From positions 1 to 55,550 of the forward strand of contig JALEHN010000095.1 in the NCBI GenBank assembly GCA_022770525.1: 55,550 bases of DNA. Reading direction: 5' to 3'. Source of the DNA: Clostridiales bacterium (GTDB taxonomy: Bacteria > Bacillota > Clostridia > Lachnospirales > Lachnospiraceae). A model generated the notes under the pieces. The model did not search any database. It was not told the DNA's origin and was given only the letters and a program-made list of their open reading frames with translations. Below, in pieces: positions 17,348-26,924 of the stretch (position 1 is its first letter; each line of letters begins with the position of its first letter). The position numbers and the translations under genes were made by a program.

Positions 17348-18175
17348 TCACAGACGATAGCAGTGATTCAGCGGTCCGCTGCCGCTTCCAAGATTCAGAC
17401 CGTCTTTTAAAGCGCCTGTAATATAAGCTTTCGCATTGGATACACTTTCCTCCACAGAATAGCCAAGTGCCAGATTACTTGCGATGGCCGATGATAATGT
17501 ACAGCCTGTACCGTGGGTATTCTCTGTATCGATTCGTTCCCCGCGGTACCATGTGATCTCACCCTGATGCCAGAGCAGGTCATCTGCAGTCTCCGTCAGA
17601 TGTCCGCCTTTGATCAGCACACTGCCCGAAAGGTTTTTTCCGATAATTTCGGCTGCTTTAATCATATCTTCTATCGTTTTTATATCAAATCCGCACAGTT
17701 TCTCAGCTTCAGGAATATTCGGAGTGATCACGTCACCAAGAGGGAGCAGCTTTTCAATCAATGTCCCCATCGCATCCGGACTCATCAATGCGCATCCGCT
17801 TGTGGATACCATGACCGGATCAACGACAATATTTTTTGCACCGTAAAACTTTAACTTTTCAGCGATGACCTCGATTGTCTCAATATTGGATACCATGCCG
17901 ATTTTTACAGCATCAGGAAAAATATCTTTAAAAACACAATCCAGCTGCTGTCCCACAAAATCACCGCCAGCATCCAAAACGCCATAAACACCTGTCGTGT
18001 TCTGTGCTGTCAGCGCCGTAATAACACTCATGGCATATACCTTATGTGCTGTCATCGTCTTAATATCCGCCTGAATTCCGGCTCCGCCGCTGCAGTCAGA
18101 ACCTGCAATCGTTAATACTTTTTTCATCTTTTTTACCACGTATCCGTGTATCGGCAAAAAGCCATACGCCGTCAT
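17348..18175 (-). CDS. thiD: Hydroxymethylpyrimidine/phosphomethylpyrimidine kinase
   Basis: This 275-residue ribokinase-fold protein has the ThiD N-terminus VLTIAGSDCSGGAGIQADIK, VDPVMVSTSG, TPNIPEAEKL, VLIKGGH and the catalytic/anion-hole segment NTHGTGCTLSSAIA. It phosphorylates HMP and HMP-P in thiamine synthesis and salvage. The ATG at 18175 has a well-spaced AGGAAAGG site but adds 16 residues before the usual MKKVLTIAGSD start (18127), which has a poor site. The true start could be either. No TPP riboswitch is visible upstream and no other thi gene is present. Confidence 0.92.
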   Translation of the reverse strand: MTAYGFLPIHGYVVKKMKKVLTIAGSDCSGGAGIQADIKTMTAHKVYAMSVITALTAQNTTGVYGVLDAGGDFVGQQLDCVFKDIFPDAVKIGMVSNIETIEVIAEKLKFYGAKNIVVDPVMVSTSGCALMSPDAMGTLIEKLLPLGDVITPNIPEAEKLCGFDIKTIEDMIKAAEIIGKNLSGSVLIKGGHLTETADDLLWHQGEITWYRGERIDTENTHGTGCTLSSAIASNLALGYSVEESVSNAKAYITGALKDGLNLGSGSGPLNHCYRL

Positions 18176-18244
18176 ACATTCCTTTCCTCAAATGTATAAC
18201 TTAAGTATAGCTTTTTTCCCGGTACTATTCAACTATGATTTTCT

Positions 18245-20287
18245 TTAATGAATCAATTTGTAATAAATTTTTGCAGTAATCCCATAGACTGCCCCATAAA
18301 CTGCCGCTGCAAATAACACCACGATAACGGTACATCCGGCAAACAGCGGATAGTTTCTATACATCACAGATGAAATAAGATTACTTGTCAGCTTAAAAGC
18401 TGCTGCCGTATGAATCACAGACACAATCAGCGGGACAAAGAAAATCGTCCTCACCTGTTTTGAAATCGTTTTCTTTATATCTTTTTCTTCAATACCGACT
18501 TTAAGCATAATCTGATATCTTTCCCTGTCCTCCATGCCTTCAGACAGCTGCTTATAATATATAATCAGCACCATCGCCAGCAAAAACAAAATAGACAACA
18601 TGACACCCATAAATACAAGACCGCCGTATCCGATAAAGAAATTCTCCTTATATTCCTCCAGGCTTCTGAAGCTTGCCGCATATCCCGTTGCATCAAGCGG
18701 TGCCTTTAATTCTTTAACAAAGGCCTCCCTGTCCGTCTCACTGCCTTCAAATTCGATGATTGCCACTGTATAATCACGGCCTACATAACAATTGTCCAGC
18801 TTCCCGACCATATCTTCATCTGACACGATCATATAGACACTGCTGCTGGTAACGTATTTATCATTAATCAGCGGTGAATTATAAATAACCCCGTCAATGA
18901 TGACTGTCTCGTCAATATATTCTTCGGCTCCGCCGCTGCCGCCATCGGCTTTGCCGCCATAAAACTTAAGCGTCTGCTCACCGGCAAGCTCTGCTCTGTT
19001 ATCCTCCTGCCAGAAATTCTCTTTGGCCATCACCAATACACCGTGATTTTTTTCCGGCTTAATCTCTTCCCCCGTGATCCGCTTATAGTCTTTGGCGCTC
19101 ATCAGATTCAGATTATAAAACGGCGGATAAACGGTTTCTTTCTCCGCATTCATGCCGCCATAGGCGCTTGTGATCTGACCGTCTTTGTAAAAGCCGTTAA
19201 ACTTTTTATCCGGAAAAACGTCACACCGCTCAATGGTAATATCGTATTTCGGCGCCAATTCTTTCAACCCATTCAAAAGCAGGTTTTCATATTCCTTTGT
19301 CGGTATGTTTTCCACAGCAAGATCCACACCGACCATTTTCTTTACAGAGTCCGTCCCGCCCACCTGAAAGCTTACCGTCACAGACAATGTAATGATGATC
19401 ATCGTACATATAATGCAGATACTTGCAAGACCTACCGCATTTTGCCGCATTCTGTAAATAAGTCCTGACACCGATATAAAGTTATCCGGCTTATAATAAA
19501 GCTTTTTATTGCGTTTAAGAAGCCAAAGGATCTTTATACTCAGCGATATGAACAGACAGTATGTACCGGCCATCACAGCGAGGACCGCCTCAAACATCAC
19601 AGGCAGATCAAGCATATCTCTCCTGACCGTCAGCGCAAGATAGTAACCGATGCCAAGAAAGATCACACCGAGAATCGCCAGAACAACAGAACCTTTAGGT
19701 TCTTTTTCTCCTTTACTTTTGCTGCTCATCAGATCTATCGGGTGCGACATTCTTATCTGAAACAGATTAAAAACCGCCGCCAGCAGGAATATACACAAAA
19801 ACAGAATCACAGTTTTGATAACCGAAGATAACTGAATAATCAATGTGCTGTCTTTGGTCACATGCATCACTTTCAGCAGAATCAGAAAAGAAAGTTTACT
19901 AAAAACAGTTCCGATGAGGATGCCGCCGCCAACAGCGCACAATGCCGCCAGCCCAGTCTCATAGACCATGATCCGCGCCACATGACGCTTCTCAAGTCCG
20001 AGAATACCATAAAGCCCAAATTCTTTTTTCCGCCGTTTCATAAGAAAACTGTTGGCATAAAAGATAAAAATCACTGAAAATATTGCACCGACCCATACGC
20101 CGATGGTCATAATCATCTGTATCATATCCGACTGAGGGATGTTTTCCATTCCCGGATTGCCCGCAATCAGCATAAATGTATAAAATACCATAATCATCAG
20201 GCCCGAAGCCAACAGATAAGGAAAATAAATTTCTTTATTTCTCCGCAGATTACCGACGGCCATCTTCAGGTAGAAGCATTTATTCAT
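18245..20287 (-). CDS. BceB-type FtsX-family ABC transporter permease
   Basis: This protein of about 680 residues has the BceB layout: one N-terminal membrane helix group, a FtsX core (MKRRKKEFGLYGILGLEKRHVARIM), a large extracellular domain of roughly 200 residues (about 330-540) and C-terminal helices ending in a second FtsX core. Such permeases work with an ATPase and the BceRS two-component system to sense and resist peptide antibiotics such as bacitracin or lantibiotics. The start at 20287 follows GGGAGGTG. It overlaps the end of the upstream ATPase gene by eight bases, but that ATPase gene is broken, so this permease may be non-functional here or use an ATPase encoded elsewhere. Confidence 0.88.
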   Translation of the reverse strand: MNKCFYLKMAVGNLRRNKEIYFPYLLASGLMIMVFYTFMLIAGNPGMENIPQSDMIQMIMTIGVWVGAIFSVIFIFYANSFLMKRRKKEFGLYGILGLEKRHVARIMVYETGLAALCAVGGGILIGTVFSKLSFLILLKVMHVTKDSTLIIQLSSVIKTVILFLCIFLLAAVFNLFQIRMSHPIDLMSSKSKGEKEPKGSVVLAILGVIFLGIGYYLALTVRRDMLDLPVMFEAVLAVMAGTYCLFISLSIKILWLLKRNKKLYYKPDNFISVSGLIYRMRQNAVGLASICIICTMIIITLSVTVSFQVGGTDSVKKMVGVDLAVENIPTKEYENLLLNGLKELAPKYDITIERCDVFPDKKFNGFYKDGQITSAYGGMNAEKETVYPPFYNLNLMSAKDYKRITGEEIKPEKNHGVLVMAKENFWQEDNRAELAGEQTLKFYGGKADGGSGGAEEYIDETVIIDGVIYNSPLINDKYVTSSSVYMIVSDEDMVGKLDNCYVGRDYTVAIIEFEGSETDREAFVKELKAPLDATGYAASFRSLEEYKENFFIGYGGLVFMGVMLSILFLLAMVLIIYYKQLSEGMEDRERYQIMLKVGIEEKDIKKTISKQVRTIFFVPLIVSVIHTAAAFKLTSNLISSVMYRNYPLFAGCTVIVVLFAAAVYGAVYGITAKIYYKLIH

Positions 20288-20676
20288 CACCGACACCTCC
20301 CGAAAGTACCGCCATCGCACCTATAATCCTCCCATAAAAATCACGTGTACTTTGTGACCCCCGGTACAGCTGATTATACAGCTCACCGTCTTTGATAAAT
20401 AAAACTCTTGAAGCATAGGAAGCTGCCTCCGCACTGTGCGTCACCATAAGTATTGTCTGCCCGCTCCAGGTATGCTTTACCTCCGGTCGGTGTATCCAGC
20501 GATGCCAGAATATTTAAAAGTGTTGTTTTACCGGAACCGCTTGGTCCCATAATGGCAATAAATTCGCCCTCTTCCGCATCAAAACTGATATTTTTAAGCG
20601 CCGTGCACTGACTTCCTCCAAACCGTGTACTGTAAATTTTTTTAATATTTTTAACTTCAAGTATAGCCACGCTCAT
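20280..20676 (-). pseudogene. BceA-type ABC ATPase with internal deletion
   Basis: The 5' part (from 20676) encodes a normal BceA N-terminus with Walker [10 protein letters not shown], up to [15 protein letters not shown]. It then shifts frame. In a second frame the DNA from about 20468 to the TAA at 20280 encodes the normal BceA C-terminus, starting [21 protein letters not shown] (H-loop) and continuing [14 protein letters not shown]. Residues expected between these, about 125 including Q-loop, signature and Walker B, are missing. The junction is near 20462-20470. The gene cannot make a working ATPase. The reading frame after the junction stops shortly (20383). A genuine deletion is likely, though an assembly error cannot be excluded. 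Confidence 0.85.
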
Positions 20677-20768
20677 CACCGTTCCTTTCATTTTTATTAC
20701 ATACAATTCTTATGACAGGCCTATGATCTTTTACGATTCCCGCCGTATTTATGATATAAGTATACAAA

Positions 20769-20811
20769 AAGAAGAAATGTACTGCCATAACATAACCTTA
20801 CATTTCTTCTT
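20769..20811 (-). terminator. Terminator after the histidine kinase gene
   Basis: Perfect 13-bp arms (20769-20781 and 20799-20811) are followed on the minus strand by TTTTTG. It separates the regulatory genes from the transporter genes, which therefore need their own promoter. Confidence 0.8.
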
Positions 20812-20861
20812 CATATCTTACAAATTTGTCATATTGAACTTAAAATATTCTATATTCCGGC

Positions 20862-21851
20862 TTAGCACAGAATATCCGCAGGGAACTTTATTTTTACCGT
20901 TGTCCCCTTATTCTGTACAGAATGTACAGATATTTTCAGATTCAGACGGTCAGCGGCCCCCTTTGCCAGATAAAGACCGATACCCGTTGACTTTTTATAA
21001 ATACGGCCATTATAGCCGGTATATCCTTTATCAAAAATCCTCGGAATATCTTCTTTTCTGATACCGATACCTTCATCACGGATATAAAGCACCCAGTCCT
21101 CACCTTCATATCTGCCATACAGATGAATCGTTCCTTTATTGGAATATTTCAGGCTGTTGGACAAAAACTGCTCGATCATAAACGAAAGCCATTTCCCATC
21201 GGTATAAACGACCTGGTCGAAGAATTTAATATCAACAGCCAGATGTCGGCTAATAAACACAGAGCTGAATTTTTTTACACTCTCCCGTACAAGGTTATAA
21301 ACATCCGTTTTTTCAACCACCGTATCATCGGATATATTTTTCAGTCTCATATACTGCAGCACCATTTCCACATACTGCTCAATTCTGAAAATCTCCGCAT
21401 AATAATCACCTTTGTTGGTAATGCGGTCATCGGTCTGTACCATCAGCCGCAGCGCCGCAATCGGCGTTTTAATCTGATGCACCCACATCGAATAGTATTC
21501 TATGAAATCATTATAATCTTCCGACAGCTGCCTCATATTCGTATCCGCCTGCAAAAGCAGTTTATGAATCATATCCTGATAATATTTTTCACTTTGATCA
21601 TCATATCCGCCGAAATCCACAGGTGAAGTCCCCAGATGATCATAAATAATCTGAAGCTTCCTCATTTTGTTTCCGTAGCGAGCCGCATCAATTCCGATGA
21701 TGATGGCACATATAAATACATACACAAAAATACCATAAAATATATTCGTCTTTTCTTTAGGTGTTACAATGTCAATCACACCAAAAATAACGATACTCCA
21801 CAGCATCACCAGAAACAATAAACTTCTGGATTTCAAATAACTTCTGATCAT
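20862..21851 (-). CDS. BceS-type intramembrane-sensing histidine kinase
   Basis: This 329-residue kinase has two N-terminal membrane helices with a very short loop between them (about residues 10-55), typical of BceS-like kinases that sense through their transporter. The H-box YYSMWVHQIKTP has the phosphorylated His125. The ATPase domain has an N-box (EQFLSNSLKYS), G1 (DEGIGI) and G2 (STGIGLYL). It sits directly after its response regulator gene and before the transporter. With the ATPase gene broken, signal input from the local transporter is probably lost. Confidence 0.9.
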   Translation of the reverse strand: MIRSYLKSRSLLFLVMLWSIVIFGVIDIVTPKEKTNIFYGIFVYVFICAIIIGIDAARYGNKMRKLQIIYDHLGTSPVDFGGYDDQSEKYYQDMIHKLLLQADTNMRQLSEDYNDFIEYYSMWVHQIKTPIAALRLMVQTDDRITNKGDYYAEIFRIEQYVEMVLQYMRLKNISDDTVVEKTDVYNLVRESVKKFSSVFISRHLAVDIKFFDQVVYTDGKWLSFMIEQFLSNSLKYSNKGTIHLYGRYEGEDWVLYIRDEGIGIRKEDIPRIFDKGYTGYNGRIYKKSTGIGLYLAKGAADRLNLKISVHSVQNKGTTVKIKFPADILC

Positions 21852-21937
21852 TCAATCTCTACTCCAACCATTATGCATTCATTTTACTGTCTGTTCATAT
21901 ATGCTTTATAAGATATTCCAGAAAATCTTCAAATATC

Positions 21938-22615
21938 TTAAGCATCTTTCATCATATATCCAAGTCCCTTTTTCGTACCGATACACCGCCCAATTCCCGC
22001 ATCATCAAGTTTTTTGCGCAGTCTGGCCACGTTGACAGTCAATGTATTGTCATCAATAAAGCAGTCACTGTCCCACAATTTCTGCATCAGAACATCTCTG
22101 GATACAATAGAGCCTCTGCTCTCCAGAAGACACCGAAGAATCTTGTACTCATTTTTCGTAAGCTCAATGCGGCGGTCATTATAGTAAACGGCAGCCTCTT
22201 TAAAATTCAAAAAGGCATCTTTAAAAGATATACCCTCAATCTCATCATGATAATCATATGCTCGTCTTAAAAGCGCCGCCACCTTGGCTGTGACCACATC
22301 AAGATCAAACGGCTTTGTAATATAATCATCTGCGCCCATATTCACAGCCATGACCATGTCCATCGGCGTATTTTTTGACGATATAAAAATCATCGGCACT
22401 TTAGATACCTGGCGGATCTTACCGCACCAATAATAGCCGTTAAAAAAAGGAAGCACAATGTCCATCAGAACAAGCGAAGGATTTTCTTTTAAAAAAATCT
22501 GATCCACCGCTGAAAAATCCGTCACCGGTACACTTTGAAATCCCCATTTTTCCAGATGCCTGCCCAGTATATCCGCAATGGTCGCATCATCTTCAACAAT
22601 TAATATTTTATACAT
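21938..22615 (-). CDS. BceR-type OmpR-family response regulator
   Basis: This 225-residue regulator has a receiver domain with acidic pocket VEDD, phosphorylation site Asp52 (VLMDIVLP), conserved Ser/Lys positions (FISSK, TKPFD) and a C-terminal winged helix (LTKNEYKILRCLLESRGSIVSRDVLMQKLW). It partners the BceS-type kinase 86 bases downstream and would normally activate the bceAB-type genes. I did not find a convincing TGTGACG-type operator before the transporter genes. Confidence 0.9.
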   Translation of the reverse strand: MYKILIVEDDATIADILGRHLEKWGFQSVPVTDFSAVDQIFLKENPSLVLMDIVLPFFNGYYWCGKIRQVSKVPMIFISSKNTPMDMVMAVNMGADDYITKPFDLDVVTAKVAALLRRAYDYHDEIEGISFKDAFLNFKEAAVYYNDRRIELTKNEYKILRCLLESRGSIVSRDVLMQKLWDSDCFIDDNTLTVNVARLRKKLDDAGIGRCIGTKKGLGYMMKDA

Positions 22616-22651
22616 CCGGCAGTCCTCCCTGAAAACCTGAAAAACTTGTCT

Positions 22652-24181
22652 TTAAAGCATCGGTGAAAATATCCTGAGTATATACTGAATCATTTTTTGT
22701 CTAAACGGACGCTTTTTCCATTTGTCTATCGTAATCTCTTCACACACCTTTAAGGTATTTAAAATATCTTCTTTGATGTCCGTCACAGCTTCGGTATCAC
22801 TCATGAATACACCGCCCTCATAATGCAGATAAAAGCTTCGGTAATCCATATTGATACTGCCGCAAATCGCACATTCATCATCAGAAACGACAGTCTTTGA
22901 ATGGATAAAGCCCGGCACATATTCATAAATTTTAACACCGTTTTGAAGCAGTACACCATAGTTTTTCACAGTAACCATATAAACATACCATTTATCGTAC
23001 TTTCTCGGTGTAATAATCCGCACATCAACACCGCTTTTTGCGGCACGGCAAAGATCATTGACCATCTCCCGGTCCAAAACGAGATATGGTGTCGTAAAAT
23101 AAATATAATCTCTCGCCTTATCGATCATATGCATGTAAGTATCCCAGATCGGATTATTCGGATTATTTGCAGGTCCGTCAGCCAGCGGCTGCACAAAGCC
23201 TTTGGCCTCGATCTGAACCGTTGGCATATATCTTGAATAATCAAGATTTTCATAGCCTTTGGAAATCTCCCACATTTCAAGGAAAATCGTTGTCAGTCCC
23301 CAGACACCGCTGCCTTCAAGACGCACCGCCGTATCTTTCCAGTGTCCGAATCTTTCAATGATGTTTGCATATTCATCACTTAAATTAATACCGCCGGTAT
23401 ACCCCACATTGCCGTCGATAATGGCAATTTTCTGATGATTCCGGTAATTAAAGGTCAGACGGGTCGCTTCTTTGTGAATCGGCGAGAAAACCGAAAACCT
23501 TATACCAAGCGCCGCCAGTTCTTCACGAAATTCCGGTGTATTGATATTCAGGCATCCGAAATCATCATACAAAAATCTGACTTCAACATGCTCTTTCACT
23601 TTTCTTGCGAGAATATCCTTAATCCTTGACCACACCTCACCATCATTGACAATAAAGTATTCAAGAAATATAAACTTCTGCGCCCGCTTAAGATCCTCAT
23701 AAAGTGCCTCAAACTTCTTTTCACCTACATCATAATAAGTCACTTTTGTGTTGTCATACAGCATAAAGCCTTCATTGATCAGACGCTGACTGATCAGAGC
23801 CTTATTCGGATGTTCTTCCTTAAACCTCTCAATGATCTTTTTGTCCTGTTTTCTGAAATGACGGCTCTTTTCATAAACTTCTCGCACCCGTTTATAGGTA
23901 CGGCTGTTGCGTCTGTTGCGTCCCCACATAAAATAAAGACAGAAACCAAAGACCGGCAAAAGCAGTATAATAATAATCCATGAATTTTTATAAGTCTCAC
24001 CCTCATCAAGCATTGAAAAAACAACCAAAACGCTGACAATTTCAAGTAAAATATAAAACCAGGATGAATATTCTTTTAACAATACGGCCATTAAATAAAG
24101 AAAAACAACCTGTAAAATAACACTGACACCTACCGTAGCCGCACGGATTATCCCTGCATAACGCTTCCTTATCGTCTTCAT
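22652..24181 (-). CDS. cls: Cardiolipin synthase
   Basis: This 509-residue protein has two N-terminal membrane helices (about residues 12-35 and 42-85) and two phospholipase D catalytic motifs: HQKIAIID (His249) and HSKTVVSD (His427). It condenses two phosphatidylglycerol molecules into cardiolipin and glycerol in the membrane. It precedes the BceR-type regulator by 36 bases on the same strand, so read-through is possible. Linkage of cardiolipin synthesis with an envelope-stress system is plausible but inferred. Confidence 0.93.
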   Translation of the reverse strand: MKTIRKRYAGIIRAATVGVSVILQVVFLYLMAVLLKEYSSWFYILLEIVSVLVVFSMLDEGETYKNSWIIIILLLPVFGFCLYFMWGRNRRNSRTYKRVREVYEKSRHFRKQDKKIIERFKEEHPNKALISQRLINEGFMLYDNTKVTYYDVGEKKFEALYEDLKRAQKFIFLEYFIVNDGEVWSRIKDILARKVKEHVEVRFLYDDFGCLNINTPEFREELAALGIRFSVFSPIHKEATRLTFNYRNHQKIAIIDGNVGYTGGINLSDEYANIIERFGHWKDTAVRLEGSGVWGLTTIFLEMWEISKGYENLDYSRYMPTVQIEAKGFVQPLADGPANNPNNPIWDTYMHMIDKARDYIYFTTPYLVLDREMVNDLCRAAKSGVDVRIITPRKYDKWYVYMVTVKNYGVLLQNGVKIYEYVPGFIHSKTVVSDDECAICGSINMDYRSFYLHYEGGVFMSDTEAVTDIKEDILNTLKVCEEITIDKWKKRPFRQKMIQYILRIFSPML

Positions 24182-24413
24182 TCAGACACCTCACTTATGT
24201 AATTTGAACCACCTGTTAACTATAAAATATACCATTTTTACCCTGTGCCGTCAATAAACGGTTGATTTCTGACACAAATTTGAAAAAAATATATCTGATT
24301 TTCTCATTTTTGCAGGCTGTGTTTTTTGTTTAACAATGCTATACTAAATATATCTATGGGTCAGAGCGCATCTGGTCCAAACAATAGTATATACATAAAG
24401 GAGTGTTTCAAAA

Positions 24414-25361
24414 ATGAAAGTAATGGGTATTGTAGCCGGACGTCACAACGGCAACAGCGAGATTCTTGTCAAAGAAGCTCTGTCCGCAGTACAGGAAGCC
24501 GGCGGGGAAGCGATTTTAATCAATCTTTTTGATTACCACATTGAAAACTGCACAGGCTGCGAAGGCTGTACAATGCAGATGGGCGAAGTAGCTATGGGCA
24601 AAGGTACATATAAGGGCTGTGTACTTAAAAACAAAGATGATGTCGATAAAATCATCAATGTGATGCAGACATGCAACGGTATTATTGTCGGATGTCCGAC
24701 TTATGACCTTGCACCAAGCTCACTGTATCTGAAATTCGCTCAGAGATTCCTTGCTTACGAACTTGCTTTCCGTCTTAAAATCGGTGAAGTCAAAGAAGAT
24801 CCGCATATGGTCGGCGGTCTGATCGCTGTCGGCGGTTCATGCCATGACTGGCAGACATTCACCCTTGAAGTTATGGGCGCAAGTATGTTTACACAGTCCA
24901 TCAATGTTGTTGACCAGATGATGGCTACAAGAGACGGTCGTCCGGGCAACGTTCTTTTAAGACCGGAACAGCTTGAAAGAGCACACAAGATGGGCGAAAA
25001 TATCGTCAAAGCCATCAACACACCTGTTGAAGAACGCGAATGGCTCGGTGACCCGGATATGGGTATGTGCCCAAGATGTCACTCTTCATTAATCTACAAG
25101 GGTGATCCTCACTGGGATGGCATCGAATTCCCGTTTGAATGTGCTGTCTGCGGTGCCGGCGGTGACCTTGTCAAAGACGAAAACGGCGAATATAAATTCG
25201 TTCTTGCCGAAAACGGTCTGATCCGTGACAGAAATATCAACGAAGCCCGCGACAAACATCTCGATGAAATCGTTGCCACAAAGATTGATTTCTTCCAGAG
25301 ACAGCATGAAGTCAAGGATCTTTATGACAAATACAAAAACATGAAGTTCCCTGCAGTATAA
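24414..25361 (+). CDS. Flavodoxin-fold NAD(P)H reductase-like protein with zinc ribbon
   Basis: This 315-residue protein begins like NADPH-dependent FMN reductases and iron-sulfur flavoproteins (MGIVAGRHNGNSEILVKEAL). It has a CTGCEGCTMQ cysteine motif (around 48-53) and an IIVGCPTYDLAPSS flavin-binding segment. A later CPRCH ... CAVCG pair (about residues 224-247) looks like a zinc ribbon or rubredoxin-like site. It probably transfers electrons to a low-potential partner; the substrate is not evident. The ribosome site AAGGAG and a -10 TATACT (24340-24345) lie upstream. It is monocistronic, with a strong terminator. Confidence 0.78.
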   Translation: MKVMGIVAGRHNGNSEILVKEALSAVQEAGGEAILINLFDYHIENCTGCEGCTMQMGEVAMGKGTYKGCVLKNKDDVDKIINVMQTCNGIIVGCPTYDLAPSSLYLKFAQRFLAYELAFRLKIGEVKEDPHMVGGLIAVGGSCHDWQTFTLEVMGASMFTQSINVVDQMMATRDGRPGNVLLRPEQLERAHKMGENIVKAINTPVEEREWLGDPDMGMCPRCHSSLIYKGDPHWDGIEFPFECAVCGAGGDLVKDENGEYKFVLAENGLIRDRNINEARDKHLDEIVATKIDFFQRQHEVKDLYDKYKNMKFPAV

Positions 25362-25387
25362 TTAAATCATTATCCTTCTTCTAAAAC

Positions 25388-25427
25388 AAAGGGGCTGTCG
25401 GTTAATATATTATCCGACAGCCCCTTT
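25388..25427 (+). terminator. Terminator after the flavodoxin-fold gene
   Basis: Perfect 14-bp arms (25388-25401 and 25414-25427) form a strong GC-rich stem. Only a short T run follows, so it may serve both converging transcripts. Confidence 0.8.
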
Positions 25428-25428
25428 G

Positions 25429-25497
25429 TGCGCCCATACGAGCGCTCAAGTATATCTTCGTCTCCGCACGGGTCGTATCCGCGCGGAGCGTTTTTTT
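25429..25497. repeat. Dispersed repeat family 2, copy 1
   Basis: This stretch aligns with 40951-41013 over about 60 bases (roughly three-quarters identical by eye), sharing the core ATCTTCG-N-CT-N-CGCACGGGTC. Both copies sit immediately after a terminator hairpin between two converging genes. On the minus strand it contains CTCCGC/GCGGAG arms. Function unknown. Confidence 0.55.
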
Positions 25498-25556
25498 AAC
25501 TTCTTCTGTGTATGACTGAATTGTTGTAACTGATCTTTTTGCAGCCGTCGGGATCG

Positions 25557-25979
25557 TTATTGCATTTCTTCTCCCAGGTGTCCGATGTTTTCCGTATTAA
25601 ATGTCGGTTCAAAATCATCGGTATCACTGCAGATCAATCCGCCTTTCTTAGTCATCAGCTCTTTCATCACTTTTTTTACAAGTTCTGCATCTTCACTGTC
25701 ATAACTGATCTGATAAATCGTTTCGATGTGATGCCCCTGAATATACTCAAGATCCAAAGGATCCTCAAAACATTCCCACGCATCCTGAAAAATCAGTGAA
25801 TCCGCCGTCATCACAACTTCCATCAAATTTAACTGAGGCCAAACTTCAATCTTTTCCTCAGGAACTGTTTCTATCATCAGTGAAAGCGCTTTCGCATCCG
25901 TCTTTTCCGGAATCATATAATAATATTCCAGAATCGTTTTCTTTTTTGCTTTGGCCACTGCCTTTCCTTTTTTCTTCAT
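25557..25979 (-). CDS. Hypothetical protein (140 residues)
   Basis: I do not recognise this protein. It starts with a strongly basic Lys/Ala segment (MKKKGKAVAKAKKK) and continues as an acidic, probably alpha/beta soluble domain with no cysteine motif or membrane segment. The start at 25979 has GGAGG eight bases upstream. It lies between a convergent flavodoxin-fold gene and a Nudix gene on its own strand, about 100 bases downstream of the latter. The basic N-terminus could bind nucleic acid, but nothing shows that directly. Confidence 0.6.
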   Translation of the reverse strand: MKKKGKAVAKAKKKTILEYYYMIPEKTDAKALSLMIETVPEEKIEVWPQLNLMEVVMTADSLIFQDAWECFEDPLDLEYIQGHHIETIYQISYDSEDAELVKKVMKELMTKKGGLICSDTDDFEPTFNTENIGHLGEEMQ

Positions 25980-26080
25980 ACATCTAACCTCCAACTCTAT
26001 ATCTGCTGTCCTTTTTTTCTTAACCTGTTTCCTGTGAAATGCCCTGATGTCTGAAACAAGCAGACTTCATCCATTTAATT

Positions 26081-26713
26081 TCAGAGGATCCTGCCACCTG
26101 ATTTCTGAGATTCTCTGCTATTTGATTCCAGAAATTCCCGAATCATCGGAAGTGATCCTTTTAGAATGGCTGCTGTCATTCCCCATATCGTTTCCTCTTT
26201 CCACGAATAAAACACAACATCATAACTCCCCCGGTTCCACGGATAACTTCGTCCACCCGGTATTTTATCATACGGGAAATTTTCTTCAGGCACGGTAATG
26301 ATTCTATTTTTATAAATTTCAGGCGGATACTCCAAAAACCATCGGACCGGTATTTCAAGAATCCGCGCCACTTCATCTGTACTGTATGTCCCCTTATAAT
26401 CCTTAAGCCTTGCAAGATAAGGAAACACGATTAAATCAAAAGGTGAAACAAATACATCAAGGGGCTTTATGATCTCAACACTCTCAGGAGAAACCATGAG
26501 TTCCTCACATGTCTCCCTTACTGCCGCAGACTGTTTCTCCTCACCCGTCTCAACACGGCCGCCCGGAAAACATATTTCCCCCGGCTGCCGCCTGAGTCCT
26601 GCGGCACGAACCTCAAAAATCAAATGCCACTGCTGCGCCTTAAAAACAAGCGGCAGCGTAAGCGCATATTTACGGTACTTTTCTATACCGATCATCCCCG
26701 GTATCCTATCCAT
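26081..26713 (-). CDS. Nudix hydrolase, CoA pyrophosphatase-like
   Basis: This protein of about 210 residues has a complete Nudix box, GGRVETGEEKQSAAVRETCEEL, preceded by RRQPGEICFPGG. The P-G-E-I-C/S-F-P-G-G pattern is typical of the NudL/PCD1-type CoA pyrophosphatases that cleave coenzyme A into 4'-phosphopantetheine and 3',5'-ADP. I prefer the ATG at 26713, after GGGAGG, to an ATG at 26767. Other Nudix substrates remain possible. Confidence 0.82.
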   Translation of the reverse strand: MDRIPGMIGIEKYRKYALTLPLVFKAQQWHLIFEVRAAGLRRQPGEICFPGGRVETGEEKQSAAVRETCEELMVSPESVEIIKPLDVFVSPFDLIVFPYLARLKDYKGTYSTDEVARILEIPVRWFLEYPPEIYKNRIITVPEENFPYDKIPGGRSYPWNRGSYDVVFYSWKEETIWGMTAAILKGSLPMIREFLESNSRESQKSGGRIL

Positions 26714-26859
26714 CAAACATACGCCTCCCATAAATAATGTCGGCCACCCTGCAGTACGATCGCCCATGGTGTTATTTTATCACATCATTGATGCTTTCTC
26801 AACTCCCTACTTTGAAAGAGTCCTGATTTGCAGAAAAACCGTCTCTGTACATAACAGAA

Positions 26860-26897
26860 AATGGCCAAAAGTCTGAGAAACAACTTTTGACCATTTC
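26860..26897 (-). terminator. Terminator after the small beta-rich protein gene
   Basis: Arms of 13 bases (26860-26872 and 26883-26895) pair with one wobble position. The T run on the minus strand is short (ATTTTC). Confidence 0.6.
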
Positions 26898-26924
26898 ATT
26901 TAATCGGTAACAAATAGAAAAATT

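Noticed and set aside
18176-18244. TPP riboswitch near thiD
   Set aside because: The region between thiD and the next upstream gene is only 69 bases and lacks the CTGAGA core and the expected stems.
20723-21061. Plus-strand frame opposite the histidine kinase
   Set aside because: It is antisense to the conserved kinase gene and the terminator, with no ribosome binding site or recognisable motif.
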